Shown here: positions 15,946 through 25,376 of the stretch, piece by piece
Layout of the letters: each line of letters begins with the position of its first letter
Position numbering within the stretch: position 1 is the stretch's first letter
NCBI GenBank assembly: GCA_002472565.1
Contig: DKSK01000010.1
Location: 40,486-104,485 of the forward strand
Source of the DNA: Bacteroidales bacterium UBA7258
Lineage (GTDB): Bacteria > Bacteroidota > Bacteroidia > Bacteroidales > UBA932
DNA: 64,000 bases
Direction: 5' to 3'
The notes under the pieces: model-generated
What the model saw: the letters and a program-made list of their open reading frames with translations, nothing else
Told to the model about the DNA's origin: nothing
The model's database searches: none
Translations under genes and position numbers: made by a program

Positions 15946-18845
15946 CCTTTCGCCTCAGTATGCTTATTTACAAGATAAACTATTGATTCGTAAGGTATTC
16001 CGGAGTTAGTTCGGAGACCGATTTCGCAGGTGCGGCTGTTAGAATAACCGACAGGAACATCCTTTACCTGGGACTTGAGCTTGCGAAGGGCCCAGGCGTT
16101 AAGCTCCGGTTTGAAGAAGCCCTTGTCACCGGCAAAGCCACAGCAACCTACCTCTTCTGGAATAATGACCTTGGAAGAACAGCGTTTCGCGAGCTCTATC
16201 ATGCAGCCGCTCAGCTTCATCAGGCGGGTCGAGCAGGTGAGGTGTATCGCCACCGGCACGTCGTCCTGATGGAAGGTAAGGCTCGGAGAAAGGTATTTCA
16301 AAATAAATTCCGAAGGTTCGTAGAGCTTGAGGGAGGAGATTTTCTTCCGCAGCCGCTCAAGGCAAGGGCTCTGGTCGCAGAGCACGGGATAGCGTCCGTT
16401 TTCGCTGGCTTTGAGCAGAGCCTTTTCCACCTCGGAGGTCTTTCTGTCGGCAATTTCCGGCATTCCCTTGCTCTCCCAGATTGTCCCGCAACAGAGTCCG
16501 GCCATATTCTCCGGGAAGATTACCTTCCAACCAGCCTTGTGGATGAGTTCCACCGTCTCTTCGACCAGCGGCTTCTTCTCTTTGGAAGCTTTCGGAAGCC
16601 CCATCATCTGGTTCATGCAGCTTGGCAGATAGACTACGGTGCGCTCATCCTCTCCCTTGTCGGACAGGCCCTCCGGGATCTTGTAGGCCTTCGGCATGGA
16701 AGGAGTCCAGAGAGGGGCACCCATGGCATGAAGGCCTTTTCCCACAGCGGACATCGCCTTATCGCCGAGCAGAGTCTGGGCGAAAGTGGCGAGCTTCATG
16801 ACTCCTCTCAAGGCGCCCTCCACCTTGTCGAAGGAATCCGCGCTCTTATTCCACAATTTCCACTCTCCACTCCCCAAAGGCAGGTCTTCCCTCCGGATCT
16901 GGTGAGTGAGGTCGGCCGTGTTGATGCCCATAGGGCAGGAAGTCGAGCAGAGGCCGTCTCCTGCGCAGGTCTCGTCGCCCAGATAATGGTACTGTTTCTT
17001 GAGTTTCTTCGCCATGGCCATATCTCCGACGGCCTCGAGTCTGGTGATTTCCCTCTGGAGAGTGATTCTCGTTCTCGGTGAAAGAGTCAGCCCGCAAGAA
17101 AGGCAGTTTCTCTCGCAGAAGCCGCACTCTATGCACTTGTTCAGCCTCTTGTAGGCCTTCAGCAATTCAGGTTCTATGGCAGGAGAAAGCCCTTCAGCCC
17201 CGGCCTCTAAGGCATTCGCTCCGTTGATCCTCGGTTTGAGTACCGGCAGGGCCTTGAAATTTTTAAGGAAGCATTTCGGGTCGTCGTTGAAGATAACTCC
17301 CGGATTCATGATGCCCTGGGGATCGAAGAGCTTCTTGATCTTCTGCATAAGGGCGAAAGCCTTGTCCCCCCATTCGTAAAGGACGAAAGGTGCCATATTC
17401 CTTCCTGTCCCATGCTCAGCCTTGAGAGAACCATCATATTTCTCGACCACCATCTTAGCCACATCCCTGATCATATCCTCATATCGAGCGACCTCCTGTG
17501 GGGAGTCAAAACTCTGGTTAAGGATGAAATGGTAATTTCCCTCGAGGCTGTGACCATAGATGCATGAATCATCGTAGCCATGCCTGTCAAGCAAGGCAGA
17601 AAGCTCCTCGGTGGCCTCAGGAAGATCCTGAATATGGAAGGCTACATCCTCGATCAGGCAGGTCGTTCCTTGCTTTCTCATTCCTCCGACAGCGGGGAAA
17701 ATGCCTGAACGGATGGCCCAATATTTCGAATATTCGGCAGGATTCTCAGTGAAGCTGACCTCCCCGAACTTCTTGAACGGTTCTAGGGCCACTCTTATGG
17801 AATCGATGTCGGCCTGAAGATTCTCATGGTCTAGGGCCACGACTTCAGTCAGCACGGCCGTAAGATTCTTTATACCCCTGGCCTCTGCCTCCTTCAGGGC
17901 TGGATCGTCCATGGACATGAGGGAACGTCTGTCAAGCATCTCGGCGGCATTGATGTCCACGCCGAGCTTTTTCATGACGAGCACGGCCTTGGCGGCCTCC
18001 TTGAGACCGTCGAAATAAATCATGGCGCTGGCCCGGAACGGATAAATCGGCACGTTGCGCAGGGTCACCCCGGACAGGAAGGCGAGAGTGCCTTCAGAGC
18101 CGACCAGAAGATGGGCCATTATCTCGAAAGGATCCGTGAAACGGACCAATGGCAAGAGATTCAGGCCGGTGACATTCTTGATGCTATACTTGTAGGAAAT
18201 GCGCTCGCTGAGTTCTTTGTCGGCGCGGACGGAGTCTCTGAGAGCCTCGATAGCGGCGATGAAATCCGGATGAGACTTACGGAAGTCTTCCCTGCTCTTT
18301 TCGTCGCCGGTGTCAAGCAGGGTGCCGTCCGGGAGAATCATCCTTGCCGAAATCATCTGCTTGTCGCTGTTGGCATGGGTCCCGCAGCTCATCCCGGAAG
18401 CGTTGTTTATCACGATTCCGCCGATCATCGCGCTTTCCACGGAAGCGGGATCCGGGCCCAGCTTATAATGGTAAGGAGCAAGAATCTGGTTAATTCGACC
18501 ACCAGTAAGGCCGGGCTGGACGCTGATAAGCTCCCCGCCCTTAGAGACCGAATATTTTTCCCAATGCTTCCCCGCCACTACAAGGATGCTGTCGCTGATT
18601 GCCTGGCCCGAAAGGCTTGTCCCGGCGGCGCGGAAGGTCACCGGCAGGGAAAGCTTTGAGGCGGCACGCATGATTTCCGAAATTTCCTTCTCGTTGTCCG
18701 AGCGGATAACGATCCGTGGAGTCAGCCTGTAGAAGCCGGCATCCGTACCCCAGGCGAAACGCCGGAGAGAGTCGGTGTAGATTCTATTCCTGGGGATGAG
18801 GCCCTTGAGCTCATCGAGGAAAGCCTTGTAATTATCGTTTTCCAT
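15942..18845 (-). CDS. FAD-linked, Fe-S-containing D-2-hydroxyacid dehydrogenase
   Basis: A 967-residue fusion of a GlcD-like FAD domain and a GlcF-like iron-sulfur part, the layout of E. coli YdiJ (D-2-hydroxyglutarate dehydrogenase) and of respiratory D-lactate dehydrogenases. FAD-binding motifs TFRAAGTSLSGQA and GGIVINNASGMSCG are near residues 75-150; the C-terminal FAD-oxidase block ends with KAEHGTGRN. Two Cys clusters (CIECGFCERNC and CAGDGLCSTSCP, about 565-640) should bind [4Fe-4S]; two CCG motifs (CCGTIW, CCGFAG) follow. Substrate cannot be fixed, but the gene 28 bp upstream encodes a dicarboxylate-type symporter, which favours a dicarboxylic hydroxyacid. It overlaps pstSC by 4 bp, an unexpected pairing. 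Confidence 0.85.
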   Translation of the reverse strand: MENDNYKAFLDELKGLIPRNRIYTDSLRRFAWGTDAGFYRLTPRIVIRSDNEKEISEIMRAASKLSLPVTFRAAGTSLSGQAISDSILVVAGKHWEKYSVSKGGELISVQPGLTGGRINQILAPYHYKLGPDPASVESAMIGGIVINNASGMSCGTHANSDKQMISARMILPDGTLLDTGDEKSREDFRKSHPDFIAAIEALRDSVRADKELSERISYKYSIKNVTGLNLLPLVRFTDPFEIMAHLLVGSEGTLAFLSGVTLRNVPIYPFRASAMIYFDGLKEAAKAVLVMKKLGVDINAAEMLDRRSLMSMDDPALKEAEARGIKNLTAVLTEVVALDHENLQADIDSIRVALEPFKKFGEVSFTENPAEYSKYWAIRSGIFPAVGGMRKQGTTCLIEDVAFHIQDLPEATEELSALLDRHGYDDSCIYGHSLEGNYHFILNQSFDSPQEVARYEDMIRDVAKMVVEKYDGSLKAEHGTGRNMAPFVLYEWGDKAFALMQKIKKLFDPQGIMNPGVIFNDDPKCFLKNFKALPVLKPRINGANALEAGAEGLSPAIEPELLKAYKRLNKCIECGFCERNCLSCGLTLSPRTRITLQREITRLEAVGDMAMAKKLKKQYHYLGDETCAGDGLCSTSCPMGINTADLTHQIRREDLPLGSGEWKLWNKSADSFDKVEGALRGVMKLATFAQTLLGDKAMSAVGKGLHAMGAPLWTPSMPKAYKIPEGLSDKGEDERTVVYLPSCMNQMMGLPKASKEKKPLVEETVELIHKAGWKVIFPENMAGLCCGTIWESKGMPEIADRKTSEVEKALLKASENGRYPVLCDQSPCLERLRKKISSLKLYEPSEFILKYLSPSLTFHQDDVPVAIHLTCSTRLMKLSGCMIELAKRCSSKVIIPEEVGCCGFAGDKGFFKPELNAWALRKLKSQVKDVPVGYSNSRTCEIGLRTNSGIPYESIVYLVNKHTEAKG

Positions 18846-18873
18846 GCTTATGTGGTTATTCTGACTTTACCCT

Positions 18874-20103
18874 TCACTTATTTCCGGCCGCTTCCGCGGA
18901 TGTGCGTCTTATTATCCCGTCGACAAGGTAGGCGGCGACCACGTTTCCGTTGCAATTCAACAAGGTGGCTGGTATGTCTGATATGGTTCCGATTATCAGC
19001 AAAGTGGCGGCAAACTGCGGGTCGACTCCCAGGATGGAGCAGACCAGGATTTCCGCAGTCATTCCCCCGACCGGAACTGCACCTACCACCAGGGCCACGA
19101 TGATGGACATCACAATGATGAACAGAGCCTGGCCCAGGCCTGCATGGAACTCTCCGAAGAAAATCAGGGCGAACATAATCTTGAACACTGAAGTGATGAC
19201 AGATCCGTCCTTATGGATATTCGTTCCTAACGGCACCACCGATTCGGCGACAGTAAAGTCGCAGCCCATCTCTTTGCAGGCGCTGATATTGACAGGAATG
19301 CAGGCGGCGCTGGAGCAGGTGGCGATGGCGGTGAGCGAAGGGGTGAGGATGTGCTTCCAGTATCTCCTGCACTCATCTTTTCCGCGGATAAGGACGATGT
19401 AAAGAGGCTGCACGATGAAAAAGATCAGAAGCACCATGGCGAGTATCATCATGAATATACCCAAGTAGCTCAGCAGCACATCTTTTCCAAGCTGTCCGAT
19501 TTGATTGGCGAAGTAGCAGCCAAGGCCGACCGGGGCAAGATACATGATAAGACTCATCATCTTCATTATTACCTCCAAGGCGCTGGAAACGAAGTCAGCC
19601 ACCGCCCTGCCTTTTTCGCCGACAATGGAAGTCGCGAGGCCGAAGATGGCCGCGAAGATTATCAGCGGCAGAAGGTTGCCTTTGTCAAGAAGCATGGAAA
19701 AATCCGGAACCGTCAGCGTGCTTACGATAAGCTCACCGGCACCATGGGCAGTCGCGACGTCTCCTGCCGAGAGAAGTCCTGCTTCGAGGGAACCGAAGGG
19801 ATAGACCCAGACGGCTCCGATGTATGTGAGGACAGCGGCGACGATGGACATCCCGGTGAAAACCACCAAGGTCCAGCCGAGAACCTTTCCGATAAGATGG
19901 TTCTCTTTCATCTTGTACATGGCGTTGGCTATGCTCAGGAAGACCAGAGGCACAACCATGACAAACATGAGATTGAGGAAGATGTCTCCCAGCGGCTTTA
20001 CCCAGGCTGCGCCCTCCCCAAAGATGGCACCGCAGATTCCGCCCGCCACAAGGCCGGAGAGCAGGAGTATAGTGAAAAGATAATTCTTCAGGACTCTGTT
20101 CAT
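18874..20103 (-). CDS. Dicarboxylate/amino acid:cation symporter (DAACS family)
   Basis: A 409-residue membrane protein of the glutamate/dicarboxylate symporter fold, with eight helices and two hairpins. The Ser-rich hairpin (CSSAACIPVNISACKEMGC) and the motif VPLGTNIHKDGS, corresponding to the NMDG binding loop of Glt transporters, are visible. It imports a dicarboxylate or acidic amino acid with Na+ or H+. A -7 element 78 bp upstream suggests it opens the operon that continues with the hydroxyacid dehydrogenase and the pst genes. Confidence 0.88.
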   Translation of the reverse strand: MNRVLKNYLFTILLLSGLVAGGICGAIFGEGAAWVKPLGDIFLNLMFVMVVPLVFLSIANAMYKMKENHLIGKVLGWTLVVFTGMSIVAAVLTYIGAVWVYPFGSLEAGLLSAGDVATAHGAGELIVSTLTVPDFSMLLDKGNLLPLIIFAAIFGLATSIVGEKGRAVADFVSSALEVIMKMMSLIMYLAPVGLGCYFANQIGQLGKDVLLSYLGIFMMILAMVLLIFFIVQPLYIVLIRGKDECRRYWKHILTPSLTAIATCSSAACIPVNISACKEMGCDFTVAESVVPLGTNIHKDGSVITSVFKIMFALIFFGEFHAGLGQALFIIVMSIIVALVVGAVPVGGMTAEILVCSILGVDPQFAATLLIIGTISDIPATLLNCNGNVVAAYLVDGIIRRTSAEAAGNK

Positions 20104-20181
20104 TTCCGATATCTGTTCCTTTTTTTTCTTAAATACCGCTCTCCCTTAAAGAGCGCTATGCACATATCGCCTGTAAACTTA

Positions 20182-20189
20182 CAAAGTTA
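20182..20189 (-). promoter_or_regulatory. -7 element upstream of the symporter gene
   Basis: The minus strand reads TAACTTTG, matching TAnnTTTG, 78 bp upstream of the symporter start. A TTTG-like -33 lies 22 bp further upstream (20212-20215), slightly beyond the usual spacing. Confidence 0.5.
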
Positions 20190-20244
20190 AACAAAATCCC
20201 GTAAAAGCATCCAAAATCAAGGATAAGCTCACAAAAGAGAGATG

Positions 20245-20274
20245 CTCCGGACCGCCGGGAAGGCCAATCCGGAG
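20245..20274 (-). terminator. Candidate terminator after the PiT gene
   Basis: CTCCGGA (20245-20251) and TCCGGAG (20268-20274) form a stem, with a GC-rich inner region that can also pair. On the minus strand it is followed by CATCTCTCTTTT, a weak U-rich tract. Confidence 0.5.
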
Positions 20275-20314
20275 ACGCAAGGGAAACGACTCAGTCCGCT
20301 TCCTAAGGAACAGA

Positions 20315-22594
20315 CTACTGGATATAGACAACCTCGTCTTCCGGGGCCGGAAGATCATCGTTCCGCAGATGGTTGCAGGCTCGCAGCATGTGGCGCAGCG
20401 AGTTCACTATGACCTCGGTTTCCTGGAGAAGATTCAGGTAGACATAGGCTATGGTCAGATTCTCCTTAGTGCGCTGCATGTTCACCATCTGACGCTTTCT
20501 GGCATCAGAAAGGTAATACTCGAACTGATTGGTCTCGGCGCTCAGGTCCTCAAGCTCCTGATCGGAGCCTCTGCCGATAAGGTCGGAAGCCCTCTTGAGC
20601 AGGAAACGGACAGTATCCCTCATCGGAGTGAACTCCTTCTTCATCTCCTCCGACATAGGCGTGAAATTGTTGTCCACATGTTCCATGCAGGAATCGCAGA
20701 TGCGCCTCATGCTGTAGAGAAGATCCTCGCAAGAATTTCGGTCAAGATGGAACCATGTTGTCTTGCCTATGGCGACATCAGGATCAACCCTGCGGAAGGC
20801 TACCATCTCCTTACGTCTGGCGGCCTTGAGGTCCTCTCGTTTGTCGCGGAGCTTGCGGCTCGCCGACTCGAGTTCGGAAAGTTTCTCCTCCATGAAGCCG
20901 TCCGTCATCTTCATATACTGCTCATCAATGAAGAGGAGGAAATTTCTGTCGCTCCATGTGATATGCTCAATCACCAGTTCAAGGACTTCCTTCTGGTCCT
21001 GGGTCTTGAGAATTTTGTCATAGATTACATCACCAGACTCGGCCGCCCTCTTCTTGTAGCGGATGTTGCTTCTGACAAGAAGGAAAAAGGCGAAGGCTAT
21101 CATGATGACTGTCAGCGGGATACCGCCAGCATACATGAGAGTGGCCACAATGAAGCAGAGGATGAAGGCTGCTGCGGCGGTGATGAACCAGCCTCCGATG
21201 ACGCTGACTACTCCTGTTATTCGGAAGACGGCGCTGTCCCTTCCCCAGGCCTTGTCCGCGAGGGAGCTCCCCATGGCGACCATAAAGGTTACATATGTAG
21301 TGGACAGTGGAAGTTTGAAAGAGGTTCCGAGGGCTATCAGAAGGCTGCCTACCACGAGGTTGACGGTGGCTCTGACCTCATCAAAGGCAGCCCCGTTAGG
21401 GAGCTTCCGGTCGTAGCCTTCAAAACGGCTTGAGGCCCAGGCTCTGGCCTTGACAGGCACTGCGGAAGAGAACTGTCCAGAGAAAATTCTAGTCGCGCGG
21501 ACCAGGACTCTCGCAATCCTGGAAGAGCCGAACATCTCGTCATCCCCCGACTGCCTCGAAAGGTCGACGGAGGTCTTGACCACGTTCTGAGCCTTCTTGG
21601 ATGTGGCAAGGGCTATGACCATGATTATGCCGGCTCCTACCAGAAAGAAGGTCGGGGTCTTGGCCGGTCCTTCCAGAGAAGTCATCATATAATGTGCGGC
21701 ATCGGTCCCTCCGCCGTTGGCTTGGAAATCGACGAAGGAAGAATAGCCGGCGAGCGGAACTCCTATGAAGTTCACGAGGTCATTCCCGGCGAAGGCCCAC
21801 GCAAGGCCGAAGGTTCCCATGAGGACTAAGACCTTGAAGACATTGACTTTCAGGAAATAGAGCACTTCCATGAGGATGGTGCAGAAGACAAGGCAGAGTA
21901 GGATGAGCTGCCAGATGTGAGCATCTATCCAGCTTATGGCCTGGGCCGGCATGTACTGCGAAGAACCGATTCCCTTGATGAGCATGAAATAGAGGAGGGC
22001 GGTGGCGGCCAGCCCCCCGAATATGCCGATCTTCCATTTCAGCCCGGAATTCTTGTAGGAGAAGGTGAAGAGCAATCTTGACAGCCACTGGATCAGGACG
22101 CCGAAAATGAAGGCTACCGCGACTGAGAAGAAAATCGCGATGATCACCTGAAGAGCCTTGTCGGAATTGATGAGCTGGCCGAGGGTCAGGGTTTCATCTT
22201 TCAAGATCTTGATGAAAGAGAGGGCGCAGGAACCTCCCAGAAGTTCGAAAACCATGGAAATCGTAGTTGAGGTAGGCATCCCCATGGAGTTGAAAATATC
22301 GAGAAGCACGATGTCCGATGCCATGACGGCAACGAAAATAAAGATCAGCTCATTGAAAGAGAACATAGAAGGACGGAAGATTCCATGTCTCGCTATGTCC
22401 ATCATGCCGTTGCTCATGGCGGCGCCGGCGAAGATTCCTATCGCCGCCACAAGGAGGATTGTCCGAAAGGTTGCGACTTTTGCGCCGATGGCCGAATTCA
22501 GGAAGTTGACTGCATCATTGCTGACACCCACAGAAAGGTCAAATACAGCAAGAACGAAAAGGCAGACAACAAGGACCAGATAGATAGTACTCAT
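20315..22594 (-). CDS. PiT-family inorganic phosphate transporter with PhoU-like C-terminal domain
   Basis: A 759-residue low-affinity phosphate permease. The two PHO4 signature repeats are visible: SNDAVNFLNSAIG near residues 26-38 and a degenerate second copy (GNDLVNFIGVPLAG) near 268, with GMPTSTT and LPLSTTYV substrate loops. About twelve helices are followed from residue 545 by a roughly 200-residue soluble, charged helical domain (WSDRNFLLFIDEQYMK...LRHMLRACNHLRND) resembling PhoU-like domains. E. coli PitA is about 500 residues, so the extra domain is a real addition. A -7 element lies 28 bp upstream. Confidence 0.85.
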   Translation of the reverse strand: MSTIYLVLVVCLFVLAVFDLSVGVSNDAVNFLNSAIGAKVATFRTILLVAAIGIFAGAAMSNGMMDIARHGIFRPSMFSFNELIFIFVAVMASDIVLLDIFNSMGMPTSTTISMVFELLGGSCALSFIKILKDETLTLGQLINSDKALQVIIAIFFSVAVAFIFGVLIQWLSRLLFTFSYKNSGLKWKIGIFGGLAATALLYFMLIKGIGSSQYMPAQAISWIDAHIWQLILLCLVFCTILMEVLYFLKVNVFKVLVLMGTFGLAWAFAGNDLVNFIGVPLAGYSSFVDFQANGGGTDAAHYMMTSLEGPAKTPTFFLVGAGIIMVIALATSKKAQNVVKTSVDLSRQSGDDEMFGSSRIARVLVRATRIFSGQFSSAVPVKARAWASSRFEGYDRKLPNGAAFDEVRATVNLVVGSLLIALGTSFKLPLSTTYVTFMVAMGSSLADKAWGRDSAVFRITGVVSVIGGWFITAAAAFILCFIVATLMYAGGIPLTVIMIAFAFFLLVRSNIRYKKRAAESGDVIYDKILKTQDQKEVLELVIEHITWSDRNFLLFIDEQYMKMTDGFMEEKLSELESASRKLRDKREDLKAARRKEMVAFRRVDPDVAIGKTTWFHLDRNSCEDLLYSMRRICDSCMEHVDNNFTPMSEEMKKEFTPMRDTVRFLLKRASDLIGRGSDQELEDLSAETNQFEYYLSDARKRQMVNMQRTKENLTIAYVYLNLLQETEVIVNSLRHMLRACNHLRNDDLPAPEDEVVYIQ

Positions 22595-22622
22595 TAAATA
22601 TTGTTTTCCGCTTTTATCCTCG

Positions 22623-22630
22623 CAAATTTA
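22623..22630 (-). promoter_or_regulatory. -7 element of the PiT promoter
   Basis: The minus strand reads TAAATTTGC, matching TAnnTTTG, 28 bp upstream of the PiT start codon. No convincing -33 TTTG is seen. Confidence 0.55.
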
Positions 22631-22692
22631 TCACAAAATAATTCTGATGCCTATTCACCATATTCATTTTTTATCCTGAATGGTCATTTTCA

Positions 22693-22744
22693 TAAAAAAA
22701 GAAAACTTTCGCCTTGATTTCAAATGAAACTTCAAAGCGAAAGT
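22693..22744 (-). terminator. Rho-independent terminator after the CBM9-like gene
   Basis: ACTTTCGC (22705-22712) and GCGAAAGT (22737-22744) form the base of a long hairpin; inner TTGA/TCAA and TTTC/GAAA pairs extend it. On the minus strand the stem runs into TTTTCTTTTTTT. It lies about 50 bp beyond the stop codon. Confidence 0.85.
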
Positions 22745-22793
22745 CTGTCCTAAACAACTATGTTTCCAAAATTATAAAGCAGGATATTATATT

Positions 22794-23525
22794 TTATGGC
22801 CTTTTGAAATTGACCGTCCCCCACCGGGCAGGCCTGTGGATGTCCACGACTCCTGTCGGAGCCCAGACCCAATTCTCTTCTGGAGAGTCAGAGCCATATA
22901 GGTACTCAACCCTTGAGAAGTTCATCTTCCATGAAGGGAATTTGTCAGCCTCGTCGAAGCCTCTCATCAAGGCCTTTCTCGGGATCGCCCACTCACAGCT
23001 CCAGCCCCTGTCCGGGGAGCCCTCCTTGTTGAGCGAACCATAGACCTTGACAGCCGTCTTCAGTCCGGGACAGTCCCAATGGCAATAGAAGCTTCCCCCG
23101 AAGGAATAGCCCTTGTCCATGATGAGGTCGAGGACGGTGCCGAGAGCGTTGATCTCGAATTCATAATAGTTCAAGCCGTCCGCGTCCGGGTCAATGAAAA
23201 TTTCGAAATCATTGTCCTTCCAGACCACAGAGTCGTGTTCCGTCTGGACCGCCCTTACATCATCCTCCCAGAGAAAGGCCCCTACATAGAGATATTCTTC
23301 GTCCCAAAGAAGCTTTACCTCCGTCTGCTTCACCGGAGCCGGATAGTCCTCTCCCCTTATGTCACGCAAGGGGCCCAGAGGAAGGGCCTTCGACCATGAA
23401 GTCTCGTCAAGGCGGCCATCGATGCGAATCTTCCCTTCCGCCCTCCTGCAATCATAAGTCTGCGCCGCCGCCCCTGAAGACGACAGCGCAAGACCTATTG
23501 CAAGAGCCAAAAGCCTGGTTCGCAT
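22794..23525 (-). CDS. Secreted CBM9-like (family 9-like carbohydrate-binding) protein
   Basis: A 243-residue protein with a signal peptide (cleavage near AAAQ) and one beta-sandwich domain typical of the CBM9-like/DUF5916 N-terminal fold: GKIRIDGRLDETSW, LLWDEEYLYVGAFLWE, WKDNDFEIFIDPDADGLNYYEFEINALGT (split here by position, not by motif). No catalytic domain follows. Such single-domain proteins are common in Bacteroidetes; binding to sugars or glycans is presumed. It starts 4 bp after the stop of the phosphohexomutase gene, so the pair is an operon ended by the strong terminator downstream. Confidence 0.8.
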   Translation of the reverse strand: MRTRLLALAIGLALSSSGAAAQTYDCRRAEGKIRIDGRLDETSWSKALPLGPLRDIRGEDYPAPVKQTEVKLLWDEEYLYVGAFLWEDDVRAVQTEHDSVVWKDNDFEIFIDPDADGLNYYEFEINALGTVLDLIMDKGYSFGGSFYCHWDCPGLKTAVKVYGSLNKEGSPDRGWSCEWAIPRKALMRGFDEADKFPSWKMNFSRVEYLYGSDSPEENWVWAPTGVVDIHRPARWGTVNFKRP

Positions 23526-23529
23526 ATTT

Positions 23530-25197
23530 CTACTTTACAAATTGCTTGTCCAGCAGCTTGATCTTCTCGTCCGCATCCGCGCCCTTCGCGCCATAGTAGA
23601 ACTTGATCTTAGGTTCTGTGCCCGACGGGCGTACCGTGACGACGTCTCCATCCTTGTCGAAGAACTGGAGCACATTGGACTTTGGAAGACCTGTCTTCTC
23701 GCTTTCCATGTAATCCACCTCGCGGATAACAGGAGAACCGGCTAGCTCCTTAGGAGGATTCTGGCGAAGCTCCGCCATAATCTTCTGGATCTCCTCCGCG
23801 CCGGACTTACCCTTGCGCACCACGCTGGTCAGACCTTCCTTTCTGTAGCCATATTCCTTGTAAATCTTCAGCATCAGTCCGTAGAGGCTGAGGCCCTGGT
23901 CGGCGGCCCATGCGGCGCACTCGGCCACCATCGAAGCGGCAATCTGCGCATCCTTGTCCCTGACGAACTGGCCGACATTGAAGCCGAAGCTCTCCTCACC
24001 TCCGCAGATGAACTCGCCCTTGTCCTCATTCTCGCGGACGACCCCCGCGATGTATTTGAAGCCGGTCAGGACGTCATAGCATTTGACTCCGAAGCTTTCC
24101 GCGATTTCCGCTATGAGAGGGGTCGTGACGATGGTCTTGACGACATATTTGCTTGCGTCAAGCTTTCCGAGCTCCTTCCAGCGGCTGAGAATGTAGTAGG
24201 TGAGCATGGAACCGGTCTGGTTGCCGTTGAAGCGGACCATCTCACCCTTGTCGTCACGGACAGCGATTCCCATACGGTCAGCGTCCGGGTCGGTTGCAAT
24301 GACGATGTCAGCCTGATTCTTGTCAGCCACCTCGATGGCCATCTTCATGGCGCCGGGATCCTCCGGATTAGGATAGGCGACGGTCGGGAAATTTCCGTCG
24401 CTGATGTCCTGCTCAGGAACATGGAAGACGTTCACGAAGCCAAGACGCCTGAGGCATTCCGGCACGAGACGGACGCCGCAGCCGTGGAGAGGGGTGTAAA
24501 CGAATTTAATATCTTTATGTCGGGAGCAGGCCTCGGGCGAGAGCGTCAGGCTGAGGATGTCATGGAGGTATCTTTCGTCCACATCAGCCCCCATGATGTC
24601 AATCTTTCCCGGCTTCACGCCTTCCACAGGACGGAAGAGGACCATGGACGGGTCGGTAATCTTGGCCACCTCAGCCACGATGTCCACATCGACAGGGCTG
24701 GTGATCTGGGCTCCGTCGCTCCAGAATACCTTGTAGCCGTTGTATTCCTTAGGATTGTGCGAGGCTGTCACCATGACTCCGGCCGTGGCTTTCTTCAGCC
24801 TGATGGAATAACTCAGTTCCGGAGTCGGCCTGATGCCTTCGAAGAGGTAGACGTGGATGCCGTTGTTGGAAAGCACGTCCGCTGTGATTCTGGCGAATTC
24901 GCGGGAATGGTTGCGGCTGTCGAAGGAGATGCAGGCGCTCAGGCCACCCTTCACATTGGCCTTCATATAGTTTGCAAGTCCCTGTGTTGCCATGCCGACG
25001 GTGTAAGTGTTCATTCGGTTGGTTCCTACGCCCATGACTCCGCGGAGTCCGCCGGTGCCGAATTCAAGATTACGGTAGAAGGCGTCCTCAAGGATGGCCG
25101 GATCCCCTTCCATGAGTTTTTTGACCTCGTTCTTGGTCTCTTGGTCGAAGTCGCCGTTCAACCACGACTCGGCGACAAGTCTGAAATCTGTTGCCAC
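23530..25197 (-). CDS. Phospho-sugar mutase (phosphoglucomutase/phosphomannomutase family)
   Basis: A 555-residue alpha-D-phosphohexomutase of the long (PgcA-like) branch. The catalytic Ser lies in TASHNPKEYNGYKV, the metal loop is DPDADRMG, the sugar-binding loop GGEESFGFN and the phosphate-binding loop RPSGTEPKIKFYY; the N-terminus (FGTGGLRGVMG) is also typical. It interconverts hexose 1- and 6-phosphates, probably glucose phosphates, in the cytoplasm. A second enzyme of the superfamily, GlmM, is at 62.4-63.8 kb. Confidence 0.92.
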   Translation of the reverse strand: MATDFRLVAESWLNGDFDQETKNEVKKLMEGDPAILEDAFYRNLEFGTGGLRGVMGVGTNRMNTYTVGMATQGLANYMKANVKGGLSACISFDSRNHSREFARITADVLSNNGIHVYLFEGIRPTPELSYSIRLKKATAGVMVTASHNPKEYNGYKVFWSDGAQITSPVDVDIVAEVAKITDPSMVLFRPVEGVKPGKIDIMGADVDERYLHDILSLTLSPEACSRHKDIKFVYTPLHGCGVRLVPECLRRLGFVNVFHVPEQDISDGNFPTVAYPNPEDPGAMKMAIEVADKNQADIVIATDPDADRMGIAVRDDKGEMVRFNGNQTGSMLTYYILSRWKELGKLDASKYVVKTIVTTPLIAEIAESFGVKCYDVLTGFKYIAGVVRENEDKGEFICGGEESFGFNVGQFVRDKDAQIAASMVAECAAWAADQGLSLYGLMLKIYKEYGYRKEGLTSVVRKGKSGAEEIQKIMAELRQNPPKELAGSPVIREVDYMESEKTGLPKSNVLQFFDKDGDVVTVRPSGTEPKIKFYYGAKGADADEKIKLLDKQFVK

Positions 25198-25287
25198 GTT
25201 ATTAAAAGTATTAAATTTATATGTTATTTTTCTACTTTTTAAATACTTTCTGCAACCGTTTGAAACGGATTATATCAATTATGTGTT

Positions 25288-25336
25288 ATCCGGCGTATCC
25301 GCCGGAATATTCTGCGTCATCATCCGGCGTATCCGC
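25288..25336. repeat. Direct repeat with hairpin in the divergent pgm/methyltransferase region
   Basis: ATCCGGCGTATCCGC occurs at 25288-25302 and again at 25322-25336, a 34-bp period. The first copy extends to a perfect inverted repeat, CCGGCG-TATC-CGCCGG (25290-25305). It lies between two divergent genes, about 40 bp upstream of the methyltransferase -7 element. An operator pair is possible. Confidence 0.6.
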
Positions 25337-25376
25337 TGTAATTTCCAAATTTAACAAAATTTTCCGATCCTTTAGC

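Noticed and set aside
16242..17081. Plus-strand frame opposite the FAD/Fe-S dehydrogenase
   Set aside because: Complement of conserved Fe-S motifs; no start context or domain of its own.
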